The notes under the pieces were generated by a model. It was given only the letters and a program-made list of their open reading frames with translations. It had not been told where the DNA came from and ran no database searches. A stretch of 64,000 nucleotides of DNA from Emticicia sp. 21SJ11W-3 (lineage in GTDB: Bacteria; Bacteroidota; Bacteroidia; Cytophagales; Spirosomataceae): contig NZ_CP092074.1 of NCBI RefSeq assembly GCF_024138715.1, positions 3,968,001-4,032,000 on the forward strand. Direction: 5' to 3'. Positions 18,216-27,970 of this stretch are shown in pieces (positions within the stretch are counted from its first letter, which is position 1; every line of letters starts with the position of its first letter). Both the position numbers and the translations under genes were made by a program.

Positions 18216-18270
18216 CAAAGATAGTCAAATTACACTGTCCAATAGTGTAAAATGTCACAATATTATAGTG
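18216..18270 (-). promoter_or_regulatory. hsd operon promoter with operator palindrome
   Basis: On the minus strand TATCTTTG (18216-18223) matches the -7 consensus. Just upstream lies a perfect inverted repeat, TTACACT / AGTGTAA, at 18230-18250, covering the -33 region (a TTG falls in its centre, 16 nt from the -7 box). A second weaker dyad, CAC...GTG, lies at 18256-18270. Binding here by the XRE protein would block RNA polymerase. Confidence 0.6.
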
Positions 18271-18454
18271 AAAGGTAAAGCTGTTTTTTAGCATTGAGTA
18301 TGAAAAACAAATGTGCTTGATCGTGCAGTTATAGCCTTATTACTCATTCACTTCATTTCGTTTGTCAGTTGGATTTTGGGACGGTCGTTCATAACATTTA
18401 CGTCCAACTCAAAAAATTAGCGGATGCTATCTATTTTTAATCGTATTATTAGTT

Positions 18455-19706
18455 TCAAAGTTGCAAAACAAAAGAATGTTCCAATCCTTTAAATTTATGC
18501 GATACCTTTTGCATATCCCTTCCGACTTTCTCATTGAGTATCTTGGCATAAATCTGTGTGGTAGCAATGTTTTTATGCCCCAACATTTTGCTCAAACTCT
18601 CCAACGGAACACCCTCGCTTAAAAACAACGTAGCAAACGTATGGCGTGCTAAATGAAAGGTTACTTTCTTTTCTTTAAGGCAGTCAATCTGTTCGGATAT
18701 TCGTTTCAAACTATCATTGCAGACGGTGTTTGAGGGAACAGGAAAAAACCTTGCCGTCCTTTAACAATCCAGCATATTTTTCGATAATCATTTTGGGAAT
18801 ATCCAACAGCATCACGTTTGACGATGTGGCTGTTTTTTTCCTACGTATGATAATCCATTGGTTGCCGTCAAAGAAATCTTGGATATTACTGTTTTTAAGC
18901 CCTTTCATATCTGAATAGGAAAGACCTGTAAAGCAACTGAAAACAAATAGGTCTTTAACCAACTCATCTTTTTTTTTCTCGCAGTTGAATGTTACGAGCT
19001 GTTCCAACTCGTTCCGCAACAGATAACCTCTGTCTTTGTCCTTTTTGGTATTCTTATACTCGCTGAACGGATTAAAAGCAAGATACTTTCTGCTCATTGC
19101 CAATCGGCAAAGCGTAGTAAATCCAATCATATACAGCCAAATGGTGTTGTGTGTTAAACTTTGGTCGTCACGCAGGTAGTAATCAAAGTCCTGCACAAAA
19201 TCAGGTGTAAGGTCGTTAAAGGACACATCGGAATAGCCGTATTTTGTAAGTGCAAAATTTCGAAGATGTTTCAAAAGTATTTTGTATTTACTGCGTGTGC
19301 CATTTACCCGAAGTCCACTATTAACCTTTTTCTCATAGTCGGATAGGAACTGTTCATAGAATTTGAAAAAGGTCAGTTCTCCGCTCTCCATCCCAAGAAC
19401 GGCATTTTTAAGTTTAGCACTGTTTACAGCCCTCTCGTTCTTCAGGATTTTGGAATAGCATTCCTCAATACCTGAACGAATTTTGTCAAGTTTGCTGTTT
19501 GTGTCTTGGGCTTCTCGGCTTTTACCTAAAACCCTGCTGTACTTCAAATCCCAGTTCGATACGGTAATTTCCAGCTTGGTACTGAATGCAGACTGTTTGC
19601 CGTTTACGGTAACCCTGCACGTTACCGTAACTTTTCCGTTCTTCTTCGAGGCATTCTTTTTAAGTTAGAACAATACCTTAAACGTTGATTTTTTTGTCGT
19701 TTCCAT
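18455..19706 (-). pseudogene. Tyrosine recombinase (CTnDOT-like integrase group), broken
   Basis: A Bacteroidota-type integrase with an arm-binding domain, SAM-like core domain and catalytic domain (FTGLSYSDMKGL, HLARHTFATLFL, LGHKNIATTQIYAKI with the Tyr nucleophile). The first catalytic Arg position is Ser, as in several members of this group. It is broken by a TAA after METTKKSTFKVLF and by a one-base shift in a run of six T (read on the minus strand) near 18741, after DGKVF. The second could be a homopolymer sequencing error; the first is not. It may be the relic of an element that brought the restriction operon. Confidence 0.85.
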
Positions 19707-19830
19707 ACTAACAATTTTTTAATGATAAAATTAAACTTATGTGAGCCAAAGAACAATATGAAAAGCTATGCAAAATACAGAAATACAATATTTTCAAACG
19801 ATTGTTTCTAATATTTATAAAGTAACGTTT

Positions 19831-19863
19831 TAGGGAACACTTATGAATCATAAGTGTTCCCTA
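19831..19863. repeat. Perfect 33-nt palindrome at end of DUF3800 gene
   Basis: Two perfect 16-nt arms (TAGGGAACACTTATGA and its complement) around a single central A. The right arm overlaps the last codons of the truncated DUF3800 frame, and the stop TGA falls at the turn. It may be a terminator-like hairpin or the scar of an inverted-repeat template switch that cut the gene. Confidence 0.85.
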
Positions 19864-20201
19864 ATAAACTGATAATACAATATAAAAAACTCATCCTGAA
19901 TTTGGTCTTCCGAAAGGTTTAGAGGTTTATTTGAATTTTGAGTAAACATTACTCTCATCTTAATCTTACCCTCTTCCATTAAGTCAAAAAAAGCATCCAT
20001 TACAGTCTTATACTTTTCTAAGTACTGCTCCGTTACTTTTTGCCATTTAATTTCATTTCTGAAACCAACATCTTCGCAAACTTTTGTGAGTTTTCTTTGC
20101 ACATAAGATAAATCTTTGGACTTGACTAAAACACCCCCATAAAAGTTAGAAAAGTAGCGGCCCTTTTTTACAGATTCGTCACACCAGATAAAATACTCCA
20201 T
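19848..20201 (-). pseudogene. DUF3800-domain protein, C-terminally truncated
   Basis: A 117-residue frame starting MEYFIWCDESVKKGRYFSN. The opening acidic motif (D-E-S) and the FYGGVLV strand are typical of DUF3800, an RNase H-like family linked to mobile elements and defence loci. Full members are usually well over 200 residues, so about half is missing. It ends ...FILYYQFIREHL inside a perfect palindrome. The ATG at 20201 fits the family start better than the in-frame codon at 20237. Function of the family is unproven. Confidence 0.6.
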
Positions 20202-20273
20202 CGCTCTACATCCATTATTGTTTCTACAAAAATACAAATTTTTATAGTAGAAGCTTATTGAGTTTTTCAGTGT

Positions 20274-20402
20274 ATGAAACTATATACCAGTAAAGTGAAA
20301 GTATTTTACAGTAAATTGGAAGTATTTCGCAGTAAAAGGCACCTATTTTACTCAAGTGTCATATTATCTTGGAAACAAGGCTGTCTTCTATTAAGCATCT
20401 AA
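20274..20402 (+). CDS. 42-residue protein of tandem xFYSKLxV-type repeats
   Basis: A short frame starting MKLYTSKVKVFYSKLEVF. The DNA shows three imperfect 21-bp tandem units (each beginning CAGTAAA), giving a 7-residue protein period with a recurring F-Y/R-S-K. I recall similar FYSK-repeat mini-proteins in other Bacteroidota annotations, with no known role. It could also be a non-coding repeat that happens to be open. No ribosome site is visible. Confidence 0.35.
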   Translation: MKLYTSKVKVFYSKLEVFRSKRHLFYSSVILSWKQGCLLLSI

Positions 20403-20622
20403 AATCTCATTTTTTACGTGGTATTCTTAAAAGCTCCTTAATGAATAGACATCTTAATTAACCGTTCATCAAAGGTGGGAAAACCGATATATCACTGCGC
20501 ATAAACGATGGCAAAAGGATAGAAGTTTAAAGCTGTACCGAAAAATATAAAAAGTTTTGCGAACTTCCGTATATTTGATAACGAACAGTAATTAGTAAAT
20601 TATAGAAGTAGAAAATATTACG

Positions 20623-22044
20623 CTAAAGAGATTCTCTAACTATCAGCAAGTTTTTTATTTGATTTTCGCTTAAATAATTGGAATCTAAAGATTTGTTAAT
20701 AAAGTTCATACTTTTTTGTCTGGTTTTAACAGGCAAATAATTTTCATGTGTTAAATATCTTGTAAGGGAATATAATAAATTTGTTTTAAGCTGATCTAGT
20801 TTTTTGCCTTTGCAATACTCTTCAATTTCATTAATTATCGTCTTACTAAAATAGCCATTTCTATGATATAGTAGTAAGGCTATATCTTTAAAGGTAAGAA
20901 ATTTCCTAAGTTTCAAAAATCTAGAATTATTCAGCATTAAATCCTTAATATGTATTTCGAGAACATTAGAAGTCAGAAAACTATATTTTAACTTGAAAAA
21001 ACACTGAATTCTATAAATACCTGGATTTGAAAATGTATAGCCACCTGATTGTCCAAAAATACTAATATCTCTTAAATAACTATTTGTAGTTATATCCATA
21101 TTCTCTTCATTTTGGCAATATATTCTAGGAGAACGATATTTAAAAATACTACCATCTGGTCGGGTAATAAATATGATAAAGTCTTCATAGCCGGGATCAA
21201 TTTTATCTGGAATAGTAACATTTTTTTTAGAATTAGTATTTTCTAACTTAATGCTTAATTCAACTGGCTCAAAATACCAGAATTCTTTATCTTTTTGATT
21301 AATACTTATTTCCATCTTAATATCCTTGGATACATGAGGTTTGTTGAATGGATTTATCTCTGATGGTCCTAAACTACCTCTATCTCCAAATTTTGTTCCG
21401 CCTGGCCAGACGTGATTGTCAATAGGTGCTTCATGAAGAAACGCTCTGTGTCGAAAATTAAAAAGATAGGCAGATGATGGGAAAGTATTAGTAGTATCAC
21501 TGGTAGCCATAAAAGTTTTTGGATTCTCAATGTGCCATAAGTTAAAAACATGTCCTAGTTCATGTATTGCAGTAAATAATACCTCTCTCCGAAAATCATC
21601 TATATTAGGGCGAATAGATTCTATGGCATCCAAAAAAATAGCACATCCTTCACGAGGAACACTAGTGAAAAATTCACTCACCGGAGTCAGACCCGAAGGA
21701 TTAAATCCGAAATCGAACATCATTCCAAGTAAACCTGGTCTAGCCTTAAAACTATCGGCTAAAATTAGACCAATATTATTTGCTTGTTTTAGATTTGGAG
21801 TATTTTGCGTAAGATGAGCTAATGATTGTTGTAGATAAAAGGCCGTTGTAGGTCTATCATCAGGAATTATAGAGCTGGTAAAACGTGTTCTATCATCTAC
21901 TGATAATTTGATTGCAGGATTACCATCAGTATCCATTGACCCATTTAGAAAATATTCCTCTATGCCTCTGTTATCTAATAAGAGAGGGAAATTAAGATTT
22001 AAAGATGGTCTTAATTTCCCGACAAAACATGTTATATTTAGCAT
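20623..22044 (-). CDS. Metzincin-type zinc metalloprotease domain protein
   Basis: A 473-residue protein. Residues 161-171 (HELGHVFNLWH) form the extended zinc-binding HExxHxxxxxH site, and Met179 in TFMATSD may be the Met-turn, both marks of metzincins. A beta-rich segment follows (about 240-375), then a helical C-terminus. No signal peptide is visible at the N-terminus (MLNITCFVGKLRPSLN), which is unusual beside two lipoprotein genes. It is the last of three leftward genes, 21 nt after the larger lipoprotein. Substrate unknown. Proteolysis of a phage or host protein would be speculation. Confidence 0.7.
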   Translation of the reverse strand: MLNITCFVGKLRPSLNLNFPLLLDNRGIEEYFLNGSMDTDGNPAIKLSVDDRTRFTSSIIPDDRPTTAFYLQQSLAHLTQNTPNLKQANNIGLILADSFKARPGLLGMMFDFGFNPSGLTPVSEFFTSVPREGCAIFLDAIESIRPNIDDFRREVLFTAIHELGHVFNLWHIENPKTFMATSDTTNTFPSSAYLFNFRHRAFLHEAPIDNHVWPGGTKFGDRGSLGPSEINPFNKPHVSKDIKMEISINQKDKEFWYFEPVELSIKLENTNSKKNVTIPDKIDPGYEDFIIFITRPDGSIFKYRSPRIYCQNEENMDITTNSYLRDISIFGQSGGYTFSNPGIYRIQCFFKLKYSFLTSNVLEIHIKDLMLNNSRFLKLRKFLTFKDIALLLYHRNGYFSKTIINEIEEYCKGKKLDQLKTNLLYSLTRYLTHENYLPVKTRQKSMNFINKSLDSNYLSENQIKNLLIVRESL

Positions 22045-22065
22045 ATAAAGATTAGCTAAAAGTTG

Positions 22066-23235
22066 CTATTCTATTGTTACATTAACAGTTTCACTTTTTT
22101 CATCTGCTGTATGTTTAAATGTTACATCAATTTTATATTTCCCTTCCTTAGCTTTGGGTTTATTAAAAGTAATTGTAACAGTTTTCTTGTCGTCAAGTAA
22201 CTTAAGTTCAACATCTGTATTAAGTAGATTTGTATTATCATCTACATTAGAAATTTTTAATTGACTTTTAACGACATCCTTTATTTCTTTATCAAATAAA
22301 ATTTTCAAAACAGCCTTGCCTTGACTATCAAATTTTATTTTCTGTGACTTTGACTCAGCAGTTATCTTTGGAGTATTAGCATCAGGGGTAGTAGTAGTTT
22401 CAGGTTCTCCTATTGTATCAAATTGTAATTGAGTGGAATTAGCATTTGTTGCATCGAATTTTTGGGCTACAAGCTTAACGCCACCCTTATTTGCACTTGT
22501 TGCATATGGATCATATGTGTCTTCGATAGCAAAAAAAACTGGTCCCCAAGCTTTATTAAATGTCGGATCATTAGCTGCTGACCCAAGCGATACTACCACA
22601 GACTTTGCTGCAGCTTCTCGTATTTTTAAAGAATAAATCTCTTCTCGTAACTTAAAAATTAAAACTTCAACTTGACGTATTTTTTCTTTTATTTCTGGTG
22701 TAGGATTGGCAATTGCATCTAAAGTAGATTTATCCTTATCAGCAATCTTTAATTCCAGCTCTTTTGCTTTTATACTACTATCTATCTTATCCAGACTTTC
22801 TTTTGCTTTAGCTTTTTTATCATTTAATTCCTTTTCTTTTTTTTCATTATCAGTATTCTGACGCTCAAGTTCAGCTTTTAAAATCTCACCTGAGGATTTT
22901 ATAGTTTCAGAAACCAGATTATCTGTTGCATCTGTCCGATCAATTTTTTTTAAAATTCCATTGGCATCAACACTAATTTCCATAGTACTTTTAGCAAGAA
23001 AAGTTTTAACTTCCACAGCATATTGTTCATCTTGATTAGGAAGATAAACGACTGCAACACTATAGGTGCCATCTCCATTAGCGCTTGGTGTAACCTGGAT
23101 AAATGGCTTCCCGAGATAATACCTGACTCCTTTTTCTGAATTGTTCGTTACTCTGTGCACTCTAACATTTGTACAACCCACAAAAAAAAGTATACTAAAC
23201 AAGGAAAACATGGTTGATTTTATTAGATTTTTCAT
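22066..23235 (-). CDS. Lipoprotein with coiled coil and Ig-like C-terminus
   Basis: A 389-residue protein with a lipobox at LFFVGC (Cys21), so it is probably membrane-anchored. Residues 35-105 (GVRYYLGKPFIQV, VVYLPN, FLAKSTMEI, DANGI) are paralogous to the next lipoprotein. Residues 115-195 are a long Lys/Glu-rich coiled coil. The C-terminus (about 300-389) looks like a beta-sandwich (KGKYKIDVTFKH). It overlaps the upstream lipoprotein by 4 bp and precedes the protease, so the three are one operon. Family not recognised. Confidence 0.65.
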   Translation of the reverse strand: MKNLIKSTMFSLFSILFFVGCTNVRVHRVTNNSEKGVRYYLGKPFIQVTPSANGDGTYSVAVVYLPNQDEQYAVEVKTFLAKSTMEISVDANGILKKIDRTDATDNLVSETIKSSGEILKAELERQNTDNEKKEKELNDKKAKAKESLDKIDSSIKAKELELKIADKDKSTLDAIANPTPEIKEKIRQVEVLIFKLREEIYSLKIREAAAKSVVVSLGSAANDPTFNKAWGPVFFAIEDTYDPYATSANKGGVKLVAQKFDATNANSTQLQFDTIGEPETTTTPDANTPKITAESKSQKIKFDSQGKAVLKILFDKEIKDVVKSQLKISNVDDNTNLLNTDVELKLLDDKKTVTITFNKPKAKEGKYKIDVTFKHTADEKSETVNVTIE

Positions 23236-23783
23236 TTAGTTTCAAGTGCTTTTTGTTTAAGAATATTTACATTAATTGTTTTATCACCCTTGTCACCGAT
23301 AAAAGTGATATTAAATCCGTTTACAATAATCTTATAAATAGATGGAGCAGGAACCACTCTAGTGTCATTTGTAGGACTATTTAAACCTGCTAAAAATGCC
23401 GGTGCTGCAGTTTCTATAGCTTTTATAATAGCTGATGGTACAACTGTTGCATCAAATGTACTTTTTGAGGTCTGAAAAATTCCATTTTCAAATTCCATAG
23501 TTATTTGGAAATTTGCTAAGAAACTTTTTGGCTTTACATCCATTTTTTTAAATGGATCTGGTAAATATACTATTTGAGTAATCAATCCACCTTTCCCGTT
23601 TGAATGTACCAATAGGTATGGAGAACTATTATAATATCTGAATCCATTGCTAGTATCCTTGTCCTTTCCTTCATTTTTGACTGGTTTATAAACAAGTTCA
23701 GCGCAACCTGATAAAATAAGCATTATACTTAATGCTATAAATTTTATCAATAATCTTAAGGGTATAATTTTCGGTATTCTCAT
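23232..23783 (-). CDS. Short lipoprotein paralogous to its neighbour
   Basis: A 183-residue protein with a signal peptide and lipobox LILSGC. Its core GFRYYNSSPYLLV, VYLPDP, FLANFQITMEF and NGIFQTSKSTFDAT lines up with GVRYY, VYLPN, FLAKSTMEI and NGI...DAT of the following gene, so the pair arose by duplication. It lacks the coiled coil. First gene of the three-gene operon, ending in a 4-bp overlap. Function unknown. Confidence 0.65.
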   Translation of the reverse strand: MRIPKIIPLRLLIKFIALSIMLILSGCAELVYKPVKNEGKDKDTSNGFRYYNSSPYLLVHSNGKGGLITQIVYLPDPFKKMDVKPKSFLANFQITMEFENGIFQTSKSTFDATVVPSAIIKAIETAAPAFLAGLNSPTNDTRVVPAPSIYKIIVNGFNITFIGDKGDKTINVNILKQKALETK

Positions 23784-24287
23784 TTTTTTTAAATTTATAT
23801 ATATGAATATTAACTTTTCCTTTGTTTTAGAATTTGCTATGAGATTAAAACTATCTTTAAAAGAGTAATTATTCTAATCGAGAAAATTTAATGAGATATA
23901 GGTAAGAAAAGTAAAATTTTAAGATTAACTAATACCCATATACGCGGCATTGCGTAGTTTATAAATGTAGTAAAGTTTTTGTGTGAGAATCAAGAAATTT
24001 CCAGCTATTTTATTTAAAGGTACCCACTAAGGGGGGGGGGGTGAATTTAGCTATAAAAATTAATATGTTAGATAGTTCGAAGAAGTACCTCTTACCTAAG
24101 AATAAATGGTTTTTTTGTTATAGATAATTTTATTGTTTATTCATCAATCAACGAATAATCAGTTATAACGCATGTGGCGAATTATTTACTGTATGGATTT
24201 GTTTATGAGCGAATAAGCCCCGAAATATTTAATTATCAGTAAAAGTGTAGCTAGTAAAAATTAACAACTTGTGAACTAAAAATAACG
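23784..24287. other. Intergenic region with an 11-G run
   Basis: An AT-rich divergent gap between the lipoprotein operon (-) and the PD-(D/E)xK-like gene (+). The only striking item is an uninterrupted run of 11 G at 24031-24041. I see no clear TAnnTTTG box for either gene, no RNA gene and no open frame of note. Confidence 0.5.
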
Positions 24288-25907
24288 ATGTATAAAAATT
24301 TTGATATTGTTTTAAGGCTAGATTATATTGATATTTTTGATGATGGATCGGTAAATATTTATGATTTTCTTAAAGGGATTAGTCAAAAAGATTTATTTGA
24401 AGCTGCTATTAGTGCTATTGCTATAGCGAATAATGAAAATTCTGATTGGCACAATATTGAAAAGTTTATTTTTGAGAAATTCTTCTCCTCAGAGAATAAG
24501 GAGTTCGCAAATTTTGTGTGGAAAAAGTTTGATGCTAAAAATAAAAATCAAACAAAAAAAGATGGTTACACTCATAATTTCAGAATATTTGACCAAATAA
24601 GTGGCTTGTTATTATTTAAATGTATTCTTGAAAATCCCAATAAAGAAACATCAACAAGTCTTTCGAAAATAGAGGTAGAACAAAAATTATTCAAAGCATT
24701 TTTGGTAGTTAACCAAGAGTTGAATAAAAAGGATGATATAGCTATAAAATCTTTGGAGCCTATATTATCTAATGAGAACATATCAGGTGCACTGTTAACA
24801 TGGAGTATAGGATATGGAGAAGTTTATAATCAAACTTTTTTTTGGAGAGGAGCTTTTGCATTGATTCAGTTAGTTAAAGCTAAATATTTATTTGAATTTC
24901 TGAATGAAAAATATCCTATACTTTTAAATGAGTTTTTACTGAATTTTAAAGTAGGATCTTATAAAGAATACCTTAAATTCTTATTGCCAATTGCTTTACA
25001 TAACAAACCTCATCAGGATGGCTCAATTAAATTGTTTGTCAGTGAAGGTGCTAATTTTTCCAGAAAAATATTTTTTCTGGAAAAATTTACATTTAATACT
25101 GATAGCTTAATTAGTGATGATGATTTTCGAGAAGTTAGAAGTTCACCGCTTCTTAAAATAGATGAAAATGAGTTTATGGTGATAATTGAAAATTTTGCTA
25201 TTGATAAAATATTTTATGGATTATATTTTGACTTAAATAGTGTAAATAATTCACTTTCAAATGGAGTTAAAATACCAAATTTTCGATCGGAATATTGTAA
25301 TGAATTTTCAGAAAAAACACTTTTATATAAAACTCTAAAAGTTTACCAAAATAAACGAAGAATTATTTCCTTTTCGGGAGAACAAATTCTAAAGCAGTTT
25401 CATTTTAGTGGGGAACCAGATTTTTATATACGGCATGGAAACAAAATCCTTATATTTGAAAATAAAGATATATTGATTGATTCTCTTACTAAAATTTCTT
25501 ATGATTACGAAGAAATAAAAAAGAAACTAGAAAGCAGATTAAATGATAAAGCGGGAATTAATCAAATCATTAATAACATAAGATTCATTTTAAATCAATC
25601 ATATCCTTTTGATAAAAATTATAATCCTGAACGTGCAATTATTTATCCATTACTGGTTGTTCATAGAAATGAATTTGATGCTCCTGGATTAAATACTATA
25701 ATAAATGATTTATTTAAAATTGAGCTGACAAAAATAAAAAACGAGGGTTTGGATGTAAGCAGAGTTAAAGATTTAGTAATAATAAATATTGATACACTTA
25801 TTATTTTAAAAGATAGTATTAGAAAAAGTGAAATTTTACTGACTGGGGAGTGTAAACTGAACTGTGTCAAGGATTTTTACAACTCACTTGTTGTTAACTC
25901 CAAGTGA
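24288..25907 (+). pseudogene. PD-(D/E)xK-like protein interrupted by IS256 near its 3' end
   Basis: The open frame gives 539 residues, the last 20 read from the IS end. Near residue 385 GEPDFYIRHGNKILIFENKD has the spacing of a PD-(D/E)xK nuclease core (Asp, then Glu-Asn-Lys). The N-terminal two thirds are helical and unrecognised. Removing the IS and one 8-bp duplication restores a 571-residue protein ending ...NKKIKPLFKSQ at 27392-27394. The convergent XRE gene lies 9 nt beyond. It could be an orphan defence nuclease, but the family is not identified. Confidence 0.6.
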
Positions 25908-27228
25908 GTTTTTTTCAAAATTATGAAAATTCAATCTATCGCCAAAAATGATGTACAACTGTGATAGTGTAACACCCCAATTTCGGACAGGCATAGTCCA
26001 CTTTTGAGAGATTCTCTGTACGACCAGATAAATCAGTTTTAAGAGTGCCGTATCAGAAGTGAATGAGCCTTTGGTCTTGGTAACTTTTCTAACTTGTCGA
26101 TGAAACCCCTCTATAGGATTTGTTGCGGCCGCCGCTGCGGTATAAATCAATCTTCTAATGTCTTCTGCATACTCATAGAAGCTTGATAGGTTTTCCCAGT
26201 TAGTAAACCAGGATTGGACAGCAATGATGTATTTCTTGCCCCACTTAACCTCTAAAGACTCTAATTGCCTAAAACCTTCTTCTTTGTTTACAGCAGTATA
26301 AACAAGTTTCAAGTCAGCTATAAAAGCCTTTTTGTCTTTTTCAGGAACATATTTCAGGCTATTCCGTATTTGATGAACAATACAGAGCTGTATTTGAGCT
26401 TGGGGATATAGGGTAGCAATAGCATCAGGAAAACCTTTCAGTCCATCAATACAGGCAATTAAAATGTCCTCTACACCTCTTCTTTTTAAATCTGTTAAGA
26501 CAGAAAGCCAGAATTTAGCACCCTCTGTTTCTGCCACATACATACCTATTAAGTCTTTTTTCCCCTCTAAGTCTACTCCTAAGATGTTGTAAATAGCTCG
26601 TGAAACCACTCTGCCATCCTCTTTGACTTTATAATGTATGCAATCCATAAAAACAATGGGATAGATGCTCTCCAAGGGTCTGCTACGCCATTCTTGCATG
26701 GCAGGGATTACCTTATCTGTAATAGTAGATAACTGCGTAGCTGAAATATCCATTTGATATAGCTCCTTGATATGAGAAGATATATCTCTGGTAGACATTC
26801 CTAAACCATATAAACCTATAACTTTAGTTTCAAGTTCTTCTGTAATTATTACCTGTCTCTTAGGTAAAATCATAGGCTCAAAAGTCCCTGAACGATCTCT
26901 GCCACTCTCCAGTTCAAATTCTCCTGATAAGCTCTTTACCTGCTTTTGTGTCTTTCCATTTTTACGATTAGATACTCCTTTTGCTTTTGATTCTGCCAGA
27001 TGATTTTCTAACTCACCAGACAAAGCAGCTTCCAAAAAATGTTTCATTAATGGCGCAAAAATGCCTTTCTCTCCACTAAAAGGCTTACCAGCATACATTC
27101 CAGCAATTGCTTGCTTTTTGAACTCTTCGAAATCAAATTCTTGTTTCTCTTCCATAAAAAAACTGTGTTTAAAGTAAAATTAACATTTTAGCTAAATTTT
27201 ACCTTGACACAGTTTAATTTACAGTCTC
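25846..27228 (-). mobile_element. Intact IS256-family insertion sequence with 8-bp target duplication
   Basis: A 1383-bp element. Inverted repeats read GGGAGTGTAAACTGAACTG... at the left and GAGACTGTAAATTAAACTG... at the right complement, sharing AACTGTGTCAAGG. ACTGACTG flanks both ends (25838-25845 and 27229-27236), the 8-bp duplication typical of IS256. It interrupts the PD-(D/E)xK-like gene. Confidence 0.95.
25884..27155 (-). CDS. IS256-family (mutator-type) transposase
   Basis: A 423-residue intact DDE transposase. Visible catalytic segments are VFMDCIHYKV (first Asp near 170), IACIDGLKGFPDAI (second Asp near 235) and AAAAATNPIEGFHRQVRK (Glu near 340). The zinc-like and helical N-terminus begins MEEKQEFDFEEF. 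A second, dead relative lies at 42790-43840 and shares about the same motifs, so this copy or a close relative has been active here before. Confidence 0.95.
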   Translation of the reverse strand: MEEKQEFDFEEFKKQAIAGMYAGKPFSGEKGIFAPLMKHFLEAALSGELENHLAESKAKGVSNRKNGKTQKQVKSLSGEFELESGRDRSGTFEPMILPKRQVIITEELETKVIGLYGLGMSTRDISSHIKELYQMDISATQLSTITDKVIPAMQEWRSRPLESIYPIVFMDCIHYKVKEDGRVVSRAIYNILGVDLEGKKDLIGMYVAETEGAKFWLSVLTDLKRRGVEDILIACIDGLKGFPDAIATLYPQAQIQLCIVHQIRNSLKYVPEKDKKAFIADLKLVYTAVNKEEGFRQLESLEVKWGKKYIIAVQSWFTNWENLSSFYEYAEDIRRLIYTAAAAATNPIEGFHRQVRKVTKTKGSFTSDTALLKLIYLVVQRISQKWTMPVRNWGVTLSQLYIIFGDRLNFHNFEKNSLGVNNK

Positions 27229-27236
27229 ACTGACTG

Positions 27237-27394
27237 CTATAATTGATGAATATCTAAGTTCTTCGAACGTAAATAGAATTGAACAACCTTTCTCTTTTTT
27301 TATACAAAAGTATTTTAAACGTAAGATTGATTTAAAATCAACCCTTAGAACAATAATCAATAAAAAAATAAAACCCTTATTTAAAAGCCAATAA
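27237..27394 (+). pseudogene. 3' fragment of the interrupted PD-(D/E)xK-like gene
   Basis: Continues the frame of the gene at 24288 after the IS and the second target copy: the joined sequence reads ...EILLTAIIDEYLSSS and ends ...LFKSQ with TAA at 27392. The joint is exact in frame (572 codons in total), which confirms both the IS borders and the original C-terminus. Confidence 0.8.
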
Positions 27395-27403
27395 CTAATG
27401 TTA

Positions 27404-27970
27404 TTATCTAAAATACACATCCACCTTTCTACTCCCTAAACTTCCATCGTTTAATAATATCGGTCTCTTCATTGATTTTAGAACACCTTTGAAAACTGCA
27501 TATCTTAGACCTTTAGAGAGTTCATCTTTTCGAAATTCCCTACTCAATTCTTCTTGACAATAAGTAGTAATTTCTTTTAAGTATTTGTAGCGATTATCAA
27601 AAAAACCTGACTTAATTAAAACTTCATTGATAAATGAGTCAATGCTTCGTTTAGATTTAGAACTTAAAAAATATTCTACGTTCTTTTTGTTATCGTTTTT
27701 GAATCTCAGTAGGGGTTCAGACCTATTAATATAATTGGGAATATTAGAATTCAGGTTGAATATTTTTATTCCGTCGAACCCTAATTTATCACCTATTTCT
27801 CTTGCTAAGGACTCACTTAAAGGTCTTGATCCATTCAAAATACCATATAGATGTGGAGTTGATTTATCTAGAAAATCCGCAAAGCCAGGAACATCCAAAT
27901 CTATGATTTCCATAATTCTACGTAATCTATAAGCTATTTTTTCAGCGTATGCAATATTTTCTTCTTTCAT
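27404..27970 (-). CDS. XRE-like helix-turn-helix regulator
   Basis: A 188-residue protein starting MKEENIAYAEKIAYRL. The N-terminal 65 residues fit a lambda-repressor-like fold (FADFLDKSTPHLYGILNGSRPLSESLAREIGDKLG), and the remainder is helical and unrecognised. The ATG at 27970 is preferred over 27991 because the domain starts there. It is convergent with the PD-(D/E)xK-like gene, 9 nt apart, so the pair may have moved together. Confidence 0.65.
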   Translation of the reverse strand: MKEENIAYAEKIAYRLRRIMEIIDLDVPGFADFLDKSTPHLYGILNGSRPLSESLAREIGDKLGFDGIKIFNLNSNIPNYINRSEPLLRFKNDNKKNVEYFLSSKSKRSIDSFINEVLIKSGFFDNRYKYLKEITTYCQEELSREFRKDELSKGLRYAVFKGVLKSMKRPILLNDGSLGSRKVDVYFR

